From Thermodesulfobacterium thermophilum DSM 1276 (GTDB lineage Bacteria; Desulfobacterota; Thermodesulfobacteria; Thermodesulfobacteriales; Thermodesulfobacteriaceae): DNA of 59,312 nucleotides. Every line of letters begins with the position of its first letter. Within the stretch, counting starts at the first letter, position 1. Position numbers and translations under genes: made by a program. Under the pieces are notes generated by a model. It worked only from the letters and a program-made list of their open reading frames with translations. It did no database searches and was not told where the DNA came from. Shown here piece after piece: positions 34,988-44,421 of this stretch. The stretch lies in contig NZ_ATXI01000012.1 of the NCBI RefSeq assembly GCF_000421605.1, positions 1-59,312 on the forward strand. The letters are read 5' to 3'.

Positions 34988-37149
34988 CCGTAACCTCCTA
35001 AACCTTTTAATTCTACCCTAAAGAAAAATTTTGTGTCCTTAGGGGTGACTGAAACACCTCCCCCTAACAGATAGCAATCATGCACATAAGAAAGACCAAA
35101 CCTCATCTCGGTATTTTCTTTAAGCCTTAAATTTCTACTCAGATAAAAATCTGTTTGCAACCTTTGAAAAAATCGGTGAGAAAGGGAAAGGGTAAGTTGT
35201 CTTGTATTCCAGGCTTTATCATCTTGAAAAGTAAGCCCCAAACGGTCAACCATCCAGTCAGTTAACCCAAGGTAAAAGGAGTGTTTTTTAAAACCTAATC
35301 CATAAAAGTTATAACTTCCATCATATCTTAAAGAAAGATGTGGGGTGTAATTTAACAACACCTGAAGGCCTAAGTCTGAAAATTTTCTCTTTTCACTTGA
35401 GGTAGCGGTAGGAGTTTCCTCTGCGTTAAACTGATACTGCTGGTAAACCTTTACTCTTAAAAAGTCTGGCTGGTTTTTAAGTCTAAAAAGTTGCCATAAC
35501 CCATACTCTAAGGTATTTATCTCTTCATGAGAAAGGTCTTCATAGTTAAAAACCGGTAGGTTGGTTTCAGAAGGTTTTTTCTTAAAATAATAGCTTACAT
35601 ATGGCTTTAAGACATGTAAGAAGGTTAAATTGCGGTTTAAAGGTAGAGGTATTTCGTAAAACTTAAAAATCTGAGTGTAGGTGGTAAAAGAAACATCGTA
35701 GTAATGATTGTTTAAACTGTTTTTTGAAAAACCTGTAGAATCGTCAAGGATAAAATGGTTTAGGAAATAACTTGCCTTAAACTCGTTAAACAAAAAAGAG
35801 GTTCTAAAAGGATAAGCCAACTCTAAGTTTGAGCTTAGTTTATGCCCATAATATCCTTCTTTTCTAAAGCTATAGTTATGTACCAAACTAAAGTTTGTCA
35901 TAAGGTTTCCTATGGTCTTAAAAGGCAACAAATTTAGACGAAAACCCCAAAGAGGTTGTAAAACCGTGTCTTTGTCAGAAAGGCCATGATAGTCAAGATA
36001 AGAACTTTCTATCCTTGAATAAAGACTACCACGATAATATTGAGCCCAAAAACGAGATGTTCTATATTCTTGATTTTTTTCTTCTAAAGTGCGATGAAAC
36101 CTTTCTAAAAAAAAACTTTTTGAAGAGGAAAACCCGTTTTCTCCTACATCAAACTCTTCCAAAAAGTCTTTATTGGAGACCACATCTATGTCCAGATGAA
36201 AATCAAGGTTTGGTTTAGGTGTGTAATCGATTTTCCCAGCAACCCACCATTTATGTTTTTTCTCTTCCTCTTTTTCTGTATCGCCAAGTAAAGTTTCTTT
36301 ATTATCCTTTAAATATCTTAACTTTAAAACCCCTTCTAAAGGTTCCATCAGCCTGAACTGGCTTTCTAAATCTAACAACAAACCTCTTTTGGTCAGAAAC
36401 ATAGGCGATAAGGTAAAGTCAACCTGGTCGGTATATGGCCAGAAAAAAGGTAGTTGAAGGCCTAACCCTAATCTATTTCCTTGAATTATTTTAGGAAATA
36501 AAAAACCTGTACTTCTTTGAGGAACCATCGGGAGGGTTACCTTGGGAACATAGGCTGTTTTAGGCACAGAAACCACAGTTTGTTTTTTTATCTTAAACTT
36601 GGTAGCCTCTCCTGTACTTATCCCTTCTGGGGTCAAAACAAACTCTCGAACTTCTAAGCTCCAGGGAGGAAAATCTTTTTCGTTTTCACAGTCAAACTCA
36701 CAAGAGGTAACCAAGGCACTTTTAGCCAAGTATTCGTTTAAGGCGTTTTTATGTAAATCTTTAGCTTTAATCCTGATCCCTTCTTTTTTCAAAAACATAA
36801 AAATGTTTTGTCCCCAAAACTCTTCGTTTCTCAAGTCTAAGAAGGCTTGATCTCCTTCAAGGATAGCATTTTTGGTAAAATCGAAAATTTTATACTGATA
36901 AAGGATTAAATAGCGGGTAGAAACTTCATATTTAACCCTTTGAGCCCAGATGAGCATACTGTTAGTCTGAATTACCACATCCCCTTCAGCTACCAAAATT
37001 TTAAAATTATTAAAGGCTTCTACCTTTTGAGCAGTAACCTCCAAAGGTTTAGAAACAGAACCAAAAGCTTGAACAGGGACAAAAAAGAAGCAGACCGAAA
37101 TTAACCATAAAAATACCTTTGAAAAAATCAACTTAACCCGAAAGCCCAT
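34975..37149 (-). CDS. lptD: LPS-assembly protein LptD
   Basis: LptD is the outer-membrane barrel that inserts lipopolysaccharide. The 724-aa protein has a signal peptide ending at about residue 31 (VPVQAFGS), an OstA/LptA-like beta-jellyroll (about 35-160, LVAEGDVVIQTNSMLIWAQR), and a long aromatic-rich barrel. Characteristic cysteines and the plug region appear at TSCEFDCE...PPWSLEV; PQRSTGFLFPK follows at about 212-222. Only one cysteine cluster exists, so the disulfide pattern differs from the four-Cys E. coli protein. It shows that the cell has an outer membrane with LPS. Its 3' end contains the rlmH ribosome binding site. Confidence 0.93.
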   Translation of the reverse strand: MGFRVKLIFSKVFLWLISVCFFFVPVQAFGSVSKPLEVTAQKVEAFNNFKILVAEGDVVIQTNSMLIWAQRVKYEVSTRYLILYQYKIFDFTKNAILEGDQAFLDLRNEEFWGQNIFMFLKKEGIRIKAKDLHKNALNEYLAKSALVTSCEFDCENEKDFPPWSLEVREFVLTPEGISTGEATKFKIKKQTVVSVPKTAYVPKVTLPMVPQRSTGFLFPKIIQGNRLGLGLQLPFFWPYTDQVDFTLSPMFLTKRGLLLDLESQFRLMEPLEGVLKLRYLKDNKETLLGDTEKEEEKKHKWWVAGKIDYTPKPNLDFHLDIDVVSNKDFLEEFDVGENGFSSSKSFFLERFHRTLEEKNQEYRTSRFWAQYYRGSLYSRIESSYLDYHGLSDKDTVLQPLWGFRLNLLPFKTIGNLMTNFSLVHNYSFRKEGYYGHKLSSNLELAYPFRTSFLFNEFKASYFLNHFILDDSTGFSKNSLNNHYYDVSFTTYTQIFKFYEIPLPLNRNLTFLHVLKPYVSYYFKKKPSETNLPVFNYEDLSHEEINTLEYGLWQLFRLKNQPDFLRVKVYQQYQFNAEETPTATSSEKRKFSDLGLQVLLNYTPHLSLRYDGSYNFYGLGFKKHSFYLGLTDWMVDRLGLTFQDDKAWNTRQLTLSLSHRFFQRLQTDFYLSRNLRLKENTEMRFGLSYVHDCYLLGGGVSVTPKDTKFFFRVELKGLGGYGLEK

Positions 37150-37189
37150 GATAAAAGATAGCTTTAGAGTAAAAAATCCTAAACGATCG

Positions 37190-37486
37190 TTAGTTTTCTT
37201 CTTCGTCTTCTAAGAGTTCACTTATTTCTTCTTCCCCAGCCTCAAGCTCTTCTTCCTGTTCTTCATCTTTGATTAAAAGCATCGATAAAAACTCTCCTAC
37301 ATGGGTCTTTTCTTCTCTGGCTATGTCAAGAAGTACGGCTTGTAAGTTTTCATCTTCAGTTAAAGAAGCAAGCTGTTCATAAAGGTTGATGGCATCAAGC
37401 TCAGCCATGATCGCTATCCTGAGAATCTGTCTATCTAAGTCCTCTGGATCGATCTTTGAAAGGTCAAAAGGTATCTTTGAAAGCAT
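37190..37486 (-). CDS. Encapsulated-ferritin-like / ferritin-like domain protein
   Basis: This 98-aa protein is a short two-helix ferritin-like domain with iron ligands in ELDAINLYEQLA (about residues 30-41) and AREEKTHVGEF (about 56-66). The pattern matches the N-terminal ferritin-like part of the Pyrococcus encapsulin and stand-alone encapsulin cargo ferritins. The last 25 residues are highly acidic (EEQEEELEAGEEEISELLED), which would favour iron entry. AGGAGG precedes the ATG. It lies 40 bp upstream of lptD and diverges from fdhA. No encapsulin shell gene is in the window. Iron storage or peroxide defence is likely. Confidence 0.78.
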   Translation of the reverse strand: MLSKIPFDLSKIDPEDLDRQILRIAIMAELDAINLYEQLASLTEDENLQAVLLDIAREEKTHVGEFLSMLLIKDEEQEEELEAGEEEISELLEDEEEN

Positions 37487-37680
37487 AGGAATCCTCCTAT
37501 TTTAAGATTTAATAACTATTTTAGCTTGTTTTCTTCTAAAAAGCAAGTTAAAAAGATCGTTGTTGAACCGCATTAACTTATAACTAAAGCAAATATATAA
37601 AAAATTGCTTTTTAACACAAAAACTAAAAAAAATCAAACAATTATTTTCAAAAATTAACTATAATTGCTCATTATAACCC

Positions 37681-37709
37681 TTGATTTTAAAAATAAAAAA
37701 TCATACTAA
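37681..37709 (+). promoter_or_regulatory. Candidate promoter for fdhA
   Basis: TTGATT (37681-37686) and TACTAA (37704-37709) are spaced by 17 nt, 37 nt before the fdhA ATG. AGGAGGG stands 7 nt before that ATG. The 259-bp divergent gap 37487-37745 is strongly AT-rich and shows no other clear element. The -10 is a poor match. Confidence 0.35.
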
Positions 37710-37745
37710 AATAATTAAAGAAGGAAATAAAAAGGAGGGTATGTT

Positions 37746-40700
37746 ATGGGTGGAATAAGTAGGCGAAACTTTTTAAAGTTGTCGTTAGGTTCTCTGGTTT
37801 TAAGTTCCATCTCAATAGACCTTACACCTGTTAAGTCTTATGCAGCTACAGAACTTAAGATCAGAAACGCTAAGGAGAGTACTTCTGTTTGTCCCTATTG
37901 TTCTGTAGGATGCAGTCTGATTGTTTATGCAAAGGGAGGCAAGGTAGTACAGGTAGAAGGTGATCCAGATAGCCCTATCAACCAAGGGGCCTTATGTCCT
38001 AAAGGTGCTTCTTTATTGCAAATGGCCAACAATCCTTACAGGGTTATGGAACCTCTTTATCGTGCCCCAGGGGCTACCGAATGGAAAAAGGTTTCTTGGG
38101 AATGGGCTCTTTCTGAGATAGCAAAAAGGGTGAAGGCTACAAGAGACAAATATTTTATCCTTAAAGATGAGAAAGGACGGGTGGTAAACAGGGTTGAGGC
38201 TATCGCTCATGTAGGGTCGGCTGCCCTGGATAATGAGGAGTGTTATCTCTTACAAAAACTGATGAGGGCTTTAGGATTAGTTTACATCGAGCATCAGGCG
38301 CGAATATGACACAGCGCCACCGTGGCGGCTCTGGCAGAGTCGTTCGGCCGTGGCGCAATGACCAACCACTGGGTTGACCTTAAAAACTCTAATGTAATCA
38401 TCGTTATGGGAGGTAACCCTGCTGAAAACCATCCTATATCGATGAAATGGATATTAGAGGCTAAAAAGGAAAGAGGAGCTAAACTTTTAGTCATAGACCC
38501 CAAGTTTAGCAGAACAGCCTCTAAAGCAGACCTATATGTTCCTATCCGTCCAGGAACTGACATAGCTTTCTTAGGTGGTCTTATCAAATATATCATAGAT
38601 AATGAACTCTACTTCAAAGATTATGTGATCAACTATACCGACCTTTCTTATTTAGTAGACCCCAACTTTAAAGGTCCCGAAGACTTAGATGGATATTTTT
38701 CAGGGTATGACCCAAAAACCAGAAAATATAATAAAGCTACTTGGAAATACCAGTTAGACGAAAAGGGGGTTCCTAAAAAGGATCCAACCCTTAAAGACCC
38801 TAACTGTGTGTTTCAGCTCCTTAAAAAACATTACAGTAGATATACCATAGACATGGTGGTGGAGATTACCGGAGCACCTAAAGAAAAGGTGCTTGAGGCT
38901 TATAAGATTATAGCTTCAACCGGAAAACCCAATAAAACGGCTACCATTTGTTATGCGATGGGATGGACCCAGCATACCGTAGGAGTTCAGAACATAAGAT
39001 CGATGTCTATCATTCAACTACTTCTTGGTAACATAGGAATGGCTGGAGGTGGTGTTAATGCCTTAAGAGGTGAAAGTAACGTCCAAGGCTCAACAGATAT
39101 TGCACTTCTTTTCCATATTTTGCCTGGATATTTGCCCACTCCCAAAGCTTCATGGGTGGATCTAAAAACCTACATAGAGGTAAATACCCCAAAAACTGCA
39201 GAACCTAAGAGTCTTAACTGGTGGAAAAACAGACCTAAATACATCGTGAGCTTGCTTAAGGCTTTTTATGGGGATTATGCCACCAAAGAAAACGATTTTT
39301 GCTATAGCTATCTACCTAAACTTGACGATAACCGCACTTATAGCTGGTACGATATTTTTGATGCTATGTATAAAGGGAAGATTAAAGGATTTTTTGCCTG
39401 GGGACAAAACCCAGCCTGCTCCAGTGCTAACGCTAATAAGGTCAGAAAGGCTTTGGCTAACCTTGATTGGCTGGTTTGTGTAAACCTTTGGGACAATGAA
39501 ACTTCTTCTTTCTGGAAAGGCCCTGGGATGGATCCTAAGAAGATCAAAACTGAAGTGTTTTTCTTACCTTGTGCTTCCTCAGTAGAAAAACAAGGTAGCA
39601 TAACCAACTCTGGAAGGTTAGCTCAATGGAGGTATAAAGCCGTTGAACCTCCTGGAAAGTGTATGCCTGATGCCGAGATCATGAATGAGCTTTATCATAA
39701 GATTAAGGAATTTTACCAAAAACAAGGTGGAGTTTTCCCTGACCCAATACTCAAACTTAACTGGAATTATGGAGATAAACATGTAGACATAGAAAAAGTA
39801 GCCAAAGAAATAAACGGTTACTACACCAAGGATGTAGCTTCTCATCCTATAGACAAAAAAGCTTACAAAAAAGGGCAACAGGTTGCCTCCTTTGTATTTT
39901 TAATGGATGATGGTTCAACTGCCTGTGGGAACTGGCTTTATTCTGGTGCTTTTACTGAAGCAGGCAACATGATGAAAAGAAGAGGGAAAGAAGACCCCAC
40001 AGGTCTTGGTCTGTATTCTAACTGGGCTTGGTGCTGGCCTGTTAACAGAAGAATTCTTTACAACAGGGCAAGTGTTGATCCAATGGGTAATCCTTGGGAT
40101 CCGAAAAGACCTGTTATTAAATGGGATGCCCAAAATAAAAAATGGGTTGGAGATGTTCCTGACGGCCCACAACCACCTTTAGCGATGAAAGGAGGAGTAT
40201 TACCTTTTATTATGAAACCTTTAGGTGTAGGAACTATCTTTGGAGCTGGTTTGGCAGACGGACCTTTCCCCACTTACTATGAACCGGTAGAGTCACCTTT
40301 TAAGAACCTACTTTATCCGAAAGTCTATTTTAATCCTGTAGCCAGAACTTACGATAGTCCAGATGACAAATTTGTAGTAGGTACTGATCCTAAATATCCT
40401 TATGTAGGTACCACTTACAGGGTTACCGAACACTGGCAGACCGGTGTTATGACCAGACATACTCCATGGTTGTTAGAGCTTGAACCTCAGATTTTTGCAG
40501 AGATAGACCCAGAGCTTGCCAAAGAAAAAGGAATAAAAAATGGAGATAAAGTGATAATAACCAGTCCAAGAGGGGAAATATGGGCGATAGCTATAGTTAC
40601 AGAAAGAATAAGCCCACTTATCGTTCAGGGTAAAAAGTGTCATGTGATAGGTATCCCCTGGCATTATGGATGGAAGTTCCCTAAGAATGGAGGGGATAGT

Positions 40701-40787
40701 GCTAACCTTCTTACACCTAATGTGGTTGACCCGAATACCTTTATACAAGAAACAAAGTGTTTTGTGGTAAACATAAGAAAGGCATAA
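37746..40787 (+). CDS. fdhA: Periplasmic formate dehydrogenase catalytic subunit, selenocysteine-containing
   Basis: The enzyme oxidises formate to CO2 at a Mo or W bis-pterin centre. The twin-arginine signal SRRNFLKLSLG directs it to the periplasm. The [4Fe-4S] site is CPYCSVGC...GALCPKG. An in-frame TGA at 38307-38309 (codon 188) sits exactly at the catalytic position in ARI-U-HSATVAALAESFGRG, so the gene is one 1013-codon reading frame with selenocysteine, not two ORFs. The C-terminal domain has VTEHWQTGVMTRH and the usual molydopterin-binding end. AGGAGGG supports the start. With fdhB it forms a soluble FdhAB enzyme as in Desulfovibrio; no membrane gamma subunit is nearby. Electrons would go to the periplasmic cytochromes. 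Confidence 0.95.
38310..38345 (+). promoter_or_regulatory. Likely SECIS element for Sec188 of fdhA
   Basis: Directly after the TGA the sequence is GC-rich in an AT-rich gene and can fold. The clearest hairpin is CGGCTCT (38326-38332) with AGAGTCG (38336-38342), 7 bp with one G-U pair, beginning 17 nt after the TGA. A competing small stem is GCC/GGC just before it. The distance suits a bacterial SelB-binding hairpin. Folding was done by eye. Confidence 0.6.
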
Positions 40788-40798
40788 ACAAATAAAAC

Positions 40799-40820
40799 GG
40801 AGGTAGGTTCCCCTACCTCC
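40799..40820 (+). promoter_or_regulatory. Intergenic stem-loop between fdhA and fdhB
   Basis: GGAGGTAGG and CCTACCTCC form a perfect 9-bp stem with a TTCC loop in the 59-bp gap. No T-run follows, so it is not a standard terminator. It could stabilise the fdhA 3' end or attenuate fdhB. The fdhB ribosome binding site (AGGAGG) lies 14 nt beyond the stem. Confidence 0.6.
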
Positions 40821-40846
40821 TTGAAAAAATTAAAAGGAGGAAAAGT

Positions 40847-41575
40847 ATGGCACGTAAAGCTTTATTAATAACTCCAGACCTTTGTATAGGATGTAGAGGA
40901 TGTCAGGTGGCTTGTAAGTCCTGGAATGACCTGCCAGCAGAGAAAACTAAAAACAACGGAACCCATGAAAACCCACCAGACCTCACCGGATACACCTATA
41001 ACCGTATCAGGTTTATCGAAAAAGTGAACGAAAAAGGTGAAGTTCAATGGTTGTTTGTAAGTCACAGGTGTTTACACTGTGGAGAACCTGCCTGTGTAGA
41101 AATCTGTCCTGTGAAGGCTCTGAAAAAGGACGCTGAAACCGGGATAGTTTATTATGATAAAAACCAGTGTATCGGATGTCAGGCCTGTCAAGCCGCATGT
41201 CCTTTTAACATACCAAGGTATGATAAAAACGGAAAGATTTCTAAGTGCCATTTCTGCATCGACAGGGTTAAAGCTGGGCTTAGTCCAGCTTGTGTTAAAA
41301 CCTGTCCTACCGGAGCCATCAAGTATGGAAACCGCGAAGAAATAATCAAAGAGGCTAAAGCAGAAGGATATTCTGTACTTTACGGAGAAACAGAGTTAGG
41401 AGGTTTAGGGGTAGTGTATGCTCTAAAAGCCTCTCCTAAAGAGTATAACTTAGCAGAAAACCCGAAAAAACCTGAAAACCTGATCGCTATGGGACAGATG
41501 CTAAGAACCCTCATCGAGAAAGGAGTTGCCCTTTCACCTTCTGTGCTTAAAGACATAGGGTTGATAAAAGGATAG
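40847..41575 (+). CDS. fdhB: Formate dehydrogenase iron-sulfur subunit
   Basis: The 242-aa electron-transfer subunit of FdhAB has four cysteine groups: CIGCRGCQVACKSW, CLHCGEPACVEICP, CIGCQACQAACP and CHFCIDR...CVKTCP. It lacks its own signal peptide and membrane helix, consistent with export together with FdhA by the Tat system. AGGAGG supports the ATG. A strong terminator follows, ending the fdhAB unit. Confidence 0.93.
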   Translation: MARKALLITPDLCIGCRGCQVACKSWNDLPAEKTKNNGTHENPPDLTGYTYNRIRFIEKVNEKGEVQWLFVSHRCLHCGEPACVEICPVKALKKDAETGIVYYDKNQCIGCQACQAACPFNIPRYDKNGKISKCHFCIDRVKAGLSPACVKTCPTGAIKYGNREEIIKEAKAEGYSVLYGETELGGLGVVYALKASPKEYNLAENPKKPENLIAMGQMLRTLIEKGVALSPSVLKDIGLIKG

Positions 41576-41606
41576 AGTAAGAAAAGAAAAAGCTAAAATC
41601 GTACAG

Positions 41607-41636
41607 AAAGGGGGAGGTGTTTTCTCCCCCTTTTTT
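41607..41636 (+). terminator. Rho-independent terminator after fdhB
   Basis: GGGGGAG (41610-41616) pairs with CTCCCCC (41624-41630) around a 7-nt loop, followed by T6, C, T-rich sequence. Three more A-T pairs extend the stem. This also shows that a reading frame beginning inside it at 41617 is not the true start of fdhE. Confidence 0.9.
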
Positions 41637-41706
41637 CTTTTTTATCTTAAGTTATTATAGAAGTAATGTAGTCAAAAATTTAATCCCAAACAAGAAGGAG
41701 AAAAAG

Positions 41707-42456
41707 ATGGATTTAAAAATTTGGATAGAAGAACTTATCACAGAAAAACCACATTTAAAAGAGGTTTTAAGTTTGTATGAGAAGGTAGCAGGGTTTAACA
41801 AAGAATGTGAAAAAATTCTTAAAACCGAGGATCCTGTAAAAAGCCTGGATAAACTTTTAGAGATTTTTGGAAAAACCTTTGAGGTACCCTATGAATTTAT
41901 TTCTTTTTTAAAAGAAGGGTTAGAAGGTAAAGAAGAAGAGGTCTTGTATTATCCTAAAAAATTATGGGAAATAACCTTCTTTGGGGAAGAAAGTTCTGAG
42001 GAAGAGATAAAGAGAATGCTCTTTTTGTTAAGTATGCCTCTTTTTAGAAAACTTGCTTTAGAAGATAGAAAGAATAAGCCCAATTCAGAAGATCGGAAAA
42101 GATGCCTTGTATGTGGAGAGTTTTATTCTTTATCGGTTATAGATGAAAACAACAAACGTTATTTTCTTTGTCCTGTTTGTGGTTATAAAGAAGAAGGACC
42201 AAGGATTGGATGCGGTTATTGTGGTCATACTATCTGTGAAAAGATAGACCTTTTGGTAGATGAAGATGAAATAAGGGTTGAACTTTGTAAGGACTGCAAA
42301 AGTTATGTAAAAAGTTTTAAAGAAACCATTCCCCTGTATTTAAAATATCCTGACCCTTATCTTATAGACCTGATAAGCCTTCCTTTAGAGGTAGTTGCCC
42401 AGGAACGTGGCTTTATTAGAAGGTCTCCTAACGTTTTAGGGATAAGGGAGATTTAA
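41707..42456 (+). CDS. fdhE: Formate dehydrogenase accessory protein FdhE
   Basis: FdhE helps mature Tat-exported formate dehydrogenases, with a rubredoxin-like metal site. I place the start at 41707 (MDLKIWIEE), after AAGGAGA, because the longer frame would begin inside the terminator. The resulting 249-aa protein has a helical N-terminal half and four CxxC pairs: CLVC, CPVC, CGYC and CKDC (about residues 136-198). It follows fdhAB and precedes moeA by 3 bp, grouping enzyme, chaperone and cofactor genes. Confidence 0.9.
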   Translation: MDLKIWIEELITEKPHLKEVLSLYEKVAGFNKECEKILKTEDPVKSLDKLLEIFGKTFEVPYEFISFLKEGLEGKEEEVLYYPKKLWEITFFGEESSEEEIKRMLFLLSMPLFRKLALEDRKNKPNSEDRKRCLVCGEFYSLSVIDENNKRYFLCPVCGYKEEGPRIGCGYCGHTICEKIDLLVDEDEIRVELCKDCKSYVKSFKETIPLYLKYPDPYLIDLISLPLEVVAQERGFIRRSPNVLGIREI

Positions 42457-42459
42457 GTA

Positions 42460-44391
42460 ATGGGTAAAAAGGTTTTTCATGAAATCTTAAGTCTTGAGGA
42501 AGCTTTACACAGCTTGATCCAAAATTTTAAACAAAGGGTATTTCATCCTCTTCCTGCAGAAAAGATAAAGGTTAAAGAAGCCTTAGGAAGGGTCACAGCA
42601 GAGCCTGTATTTGCTAAACGTTCGTCTCCTTATTTCCATTCAGCTGCGATGGATGGTTATGCTGTTCATTCTAAAGATACCTTTAACGCTACAGAAAAAG
42701 ACCCTGTGCTTTTAAAAATAGGAGAGCAAGCCCTCTGGATAGAGACAGGTGACCCTTTACCTGAGGGGTTTGATGCAGTTATTCCGGTAGAAGAGGTTAA
42801 TGTTAAAGAAGGTTTTATCGAGATATACAAATCTTATCCCCCTTACCATGACGTCCGCCCTGTGGGAGAAGACATCGTTGCTACTGAAATGATCATTCCG
42901 GAAAATCATTTTATAAGACCTTTTGAAATCGGGGCTATGCTGGCAAGTGGTATATTAGAAGTTGCAGTAAGAAAAAAACCTAAGGTAGGTATCATTCCTA
43001 CAGGTTCTGAATTGCTAAATCCTGAAGAGGCTGAAAAAGAAGGTCTTACCCCTCCCTGCTTGATAGAGTATAACTCTTCTGTTTTGAAGGGTCTTTTAGA
43101 AAAAGACGGAGCTGAGGTTAAAGTTTATCCTATAGCTAAAGATAATGAGTTTTCTATAAAATCTTCTATAGAAAAAGCTTTGATAGAGAATGATATGGTA
43201 CTTCTAAATGCTGGTTCAGGCTATGGTAAGGAAGACTTTACCTATAAGGTGTTAAGTGAGTTAGGAGAGGTTATAATTAACGGGGTAGCTATCAAACCAG
43301 GGAAGCCTTTTATCGCAAGTTTTTGTAAAAACAAACCTGTTTTAGGAATCCCTGGTTATCCGGTTTCAGCCATCTTTTGTTATCAACTTTTTGTAAGGCC
43401 TCTTGTTGAACTTTACTTAGGAGCTAAATTACCTAAGGAAGAAAAGATAAAAGGCCTTCTTTCGCGCCAACTTTCGTCTCCTGTAGGGGTAGATGAATTT
43501 GTAAGGGTAAAGGTAGGAAAGGTAGGAGAAAAATATATAGTTTCTCCTTTAGGCAGAGGAGCTGGACTTCTAATGTCAGTGGTTAGGGCAGACGGTTATC
43601 TTTGGATACCATCAGGTACTGAAGGAATTTCTCCTGGGAAAGAGGTGGAGGTGTTTCTTTGGAGAAATAAAGAAGAGATAGATTATACCTTAGTATGTAT
43701 AGGAAGTCATGATAATACCCTTGATGTGGTCTACAACTTCTTACGTAGGAAATATCCTCATATTTCTCTTTCTTCAGCTCATGTAGGATCTATGGGAGGT
43801 CTTATAGCCATCAAGAAAGGAGAAGCCCATCTTGCAGGAACACACCTTTTAGATGAAACAACCGGAGAATATAACATACCTTTTATTAAAAAAATTTTAC
43901 CTGAACGTTCGGTGGTATTGATAAACTTAGTTTACAGGATACAAGGGTTTATCGTAAAAAAAGGTAATCCTAAAAACATCTTTAGTTTTTCTGACCTTAC
44001 TCGAGAAGATGTGGTGTTTATCAACAGACAAGCTGGTTCAGGAACAAGGCTTCTTCTTGACAAACATTTGAAGGATTTAGGAATAAATCCTTCTCAGATA
44101 AGAGGTTATGACCAAGAAGAATATACTCATATGGGAGTAGCTCAGGCGGTTGCAAGTGGAAGGGCTGATGTAGGACTGGGGATTTATGCAGCGGCTAAGG
44201 CTTTAGATTTAGATTTTATACCTGTCGCAGAGGAACGTTATGACATCCTTATCCCCAAGGAATTTTTAAACTTAGAGATGGTTCAGGCCTTTTTAGATAT
44301 CATCAGAAATGAAGAAGAGTTTAAAAAAATGGTGGTAAACTTAGGTGGATATGACGTAAGGCATATGGGAGAAATCATTTATGAAAACTAA
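42460..44391 (+). CDS. moeA: MoeA fused to a periplasmic-binding-like (PBP-like) domain
   Basis: Residues 1-410 are MoeA, which inserts molybdate (or tungstate) into adenylated molybdopterin: PYFHSAAMDGYAVHSKDTF, GDPLPEGFDAVIPVEEV, IPTGSELLNPE, NAGSGYGKEDFTYKVL and LGIPGYPVSAIFCYQ. Residues about 420-640 are a PBP-like domain related to ModA/LysR ligand-binding folds (CIGSHDNTLDVV, INRQAGSGTRLLLD, SGRADVGLG). The fusion is known in bacteria and archaea. The extra domain may bind molybdate or tungstate as substrate or sensor. Three bases separate it from fdhE; it serves FdhA and the MopB enzyme. Confidence 0.93.
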   Translation: MGKKVFHEILSLEEALHSLIQNFKQRVFHPLPAEKIKVKEALGRVTAEPVFAKRSSPYFHSAAMDGYAVHSKDTFNATEKDPVLLKIGEQALWIETGDPLPEGFDAVIPVEEVNVKEGFIEIYKSYPPYHDVRPVGEDIVATEMIIPENHFIRPFEIGAMLASGILEVAVRKKPKVGIIPTGSELLNPEEAEKEGLTPPCLIEYNSSVLKGLLEKDGAEVKVYPIAKDNEFSIKSSIEKALIENDMVLLNAGSGYGKEDFTYKVLSELGEVIINGVAIKPGKPFIASFCKNKPVLGIPGYPVSAIFCYQLFVRPLVELYLGAKLPKEEKIKGLLSRQLSSPVGVDEFVRVKVGKVGEKYIVSPLGRGAGLLMSVVRADGYLWIPSGTEGISPGKEVEVFLWRNKEEIDYTLVCIGSHDNTLDVVYNFLRRKYPHISLSSAHVGSMGGLIAIKKGEAHLAGTHLLDETTGEYNIPFIKKILPERSVVLINLVYRIQGFIVKKGNPKNIFSFSDLTREDVVFINRQAGSGTRLLLDKHLKDLGINPSQIRGYDQEEYTHMGVAQAVASGRADVGLGIYAAAKALDLDFIPVAEERYDILIPKEFLNLEMVQAFLDIIRNEEEFKKMVVNLGGYDVRHMGEIIYEN

Positions 44392-44421
44392 AAAATCGAT
44401 AACCCTTAGGAGGTAAGAAAG

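Noticed and set aside
38307-38309. TGA splitting fdhA read as a disabling stop codon
   Set aside because: It sits exactly at the catalytic Sec/Cys position of the family, the frame continues perfectly, and a fitting hairpin follows. Selenocysteine explains it.
41617-41706. Longer N-terminus of fdhE
   Set aside because: It would begin inside a strong terminator and adds a stretch unlike FdhE. A good ribosome binding site precedes 41707.
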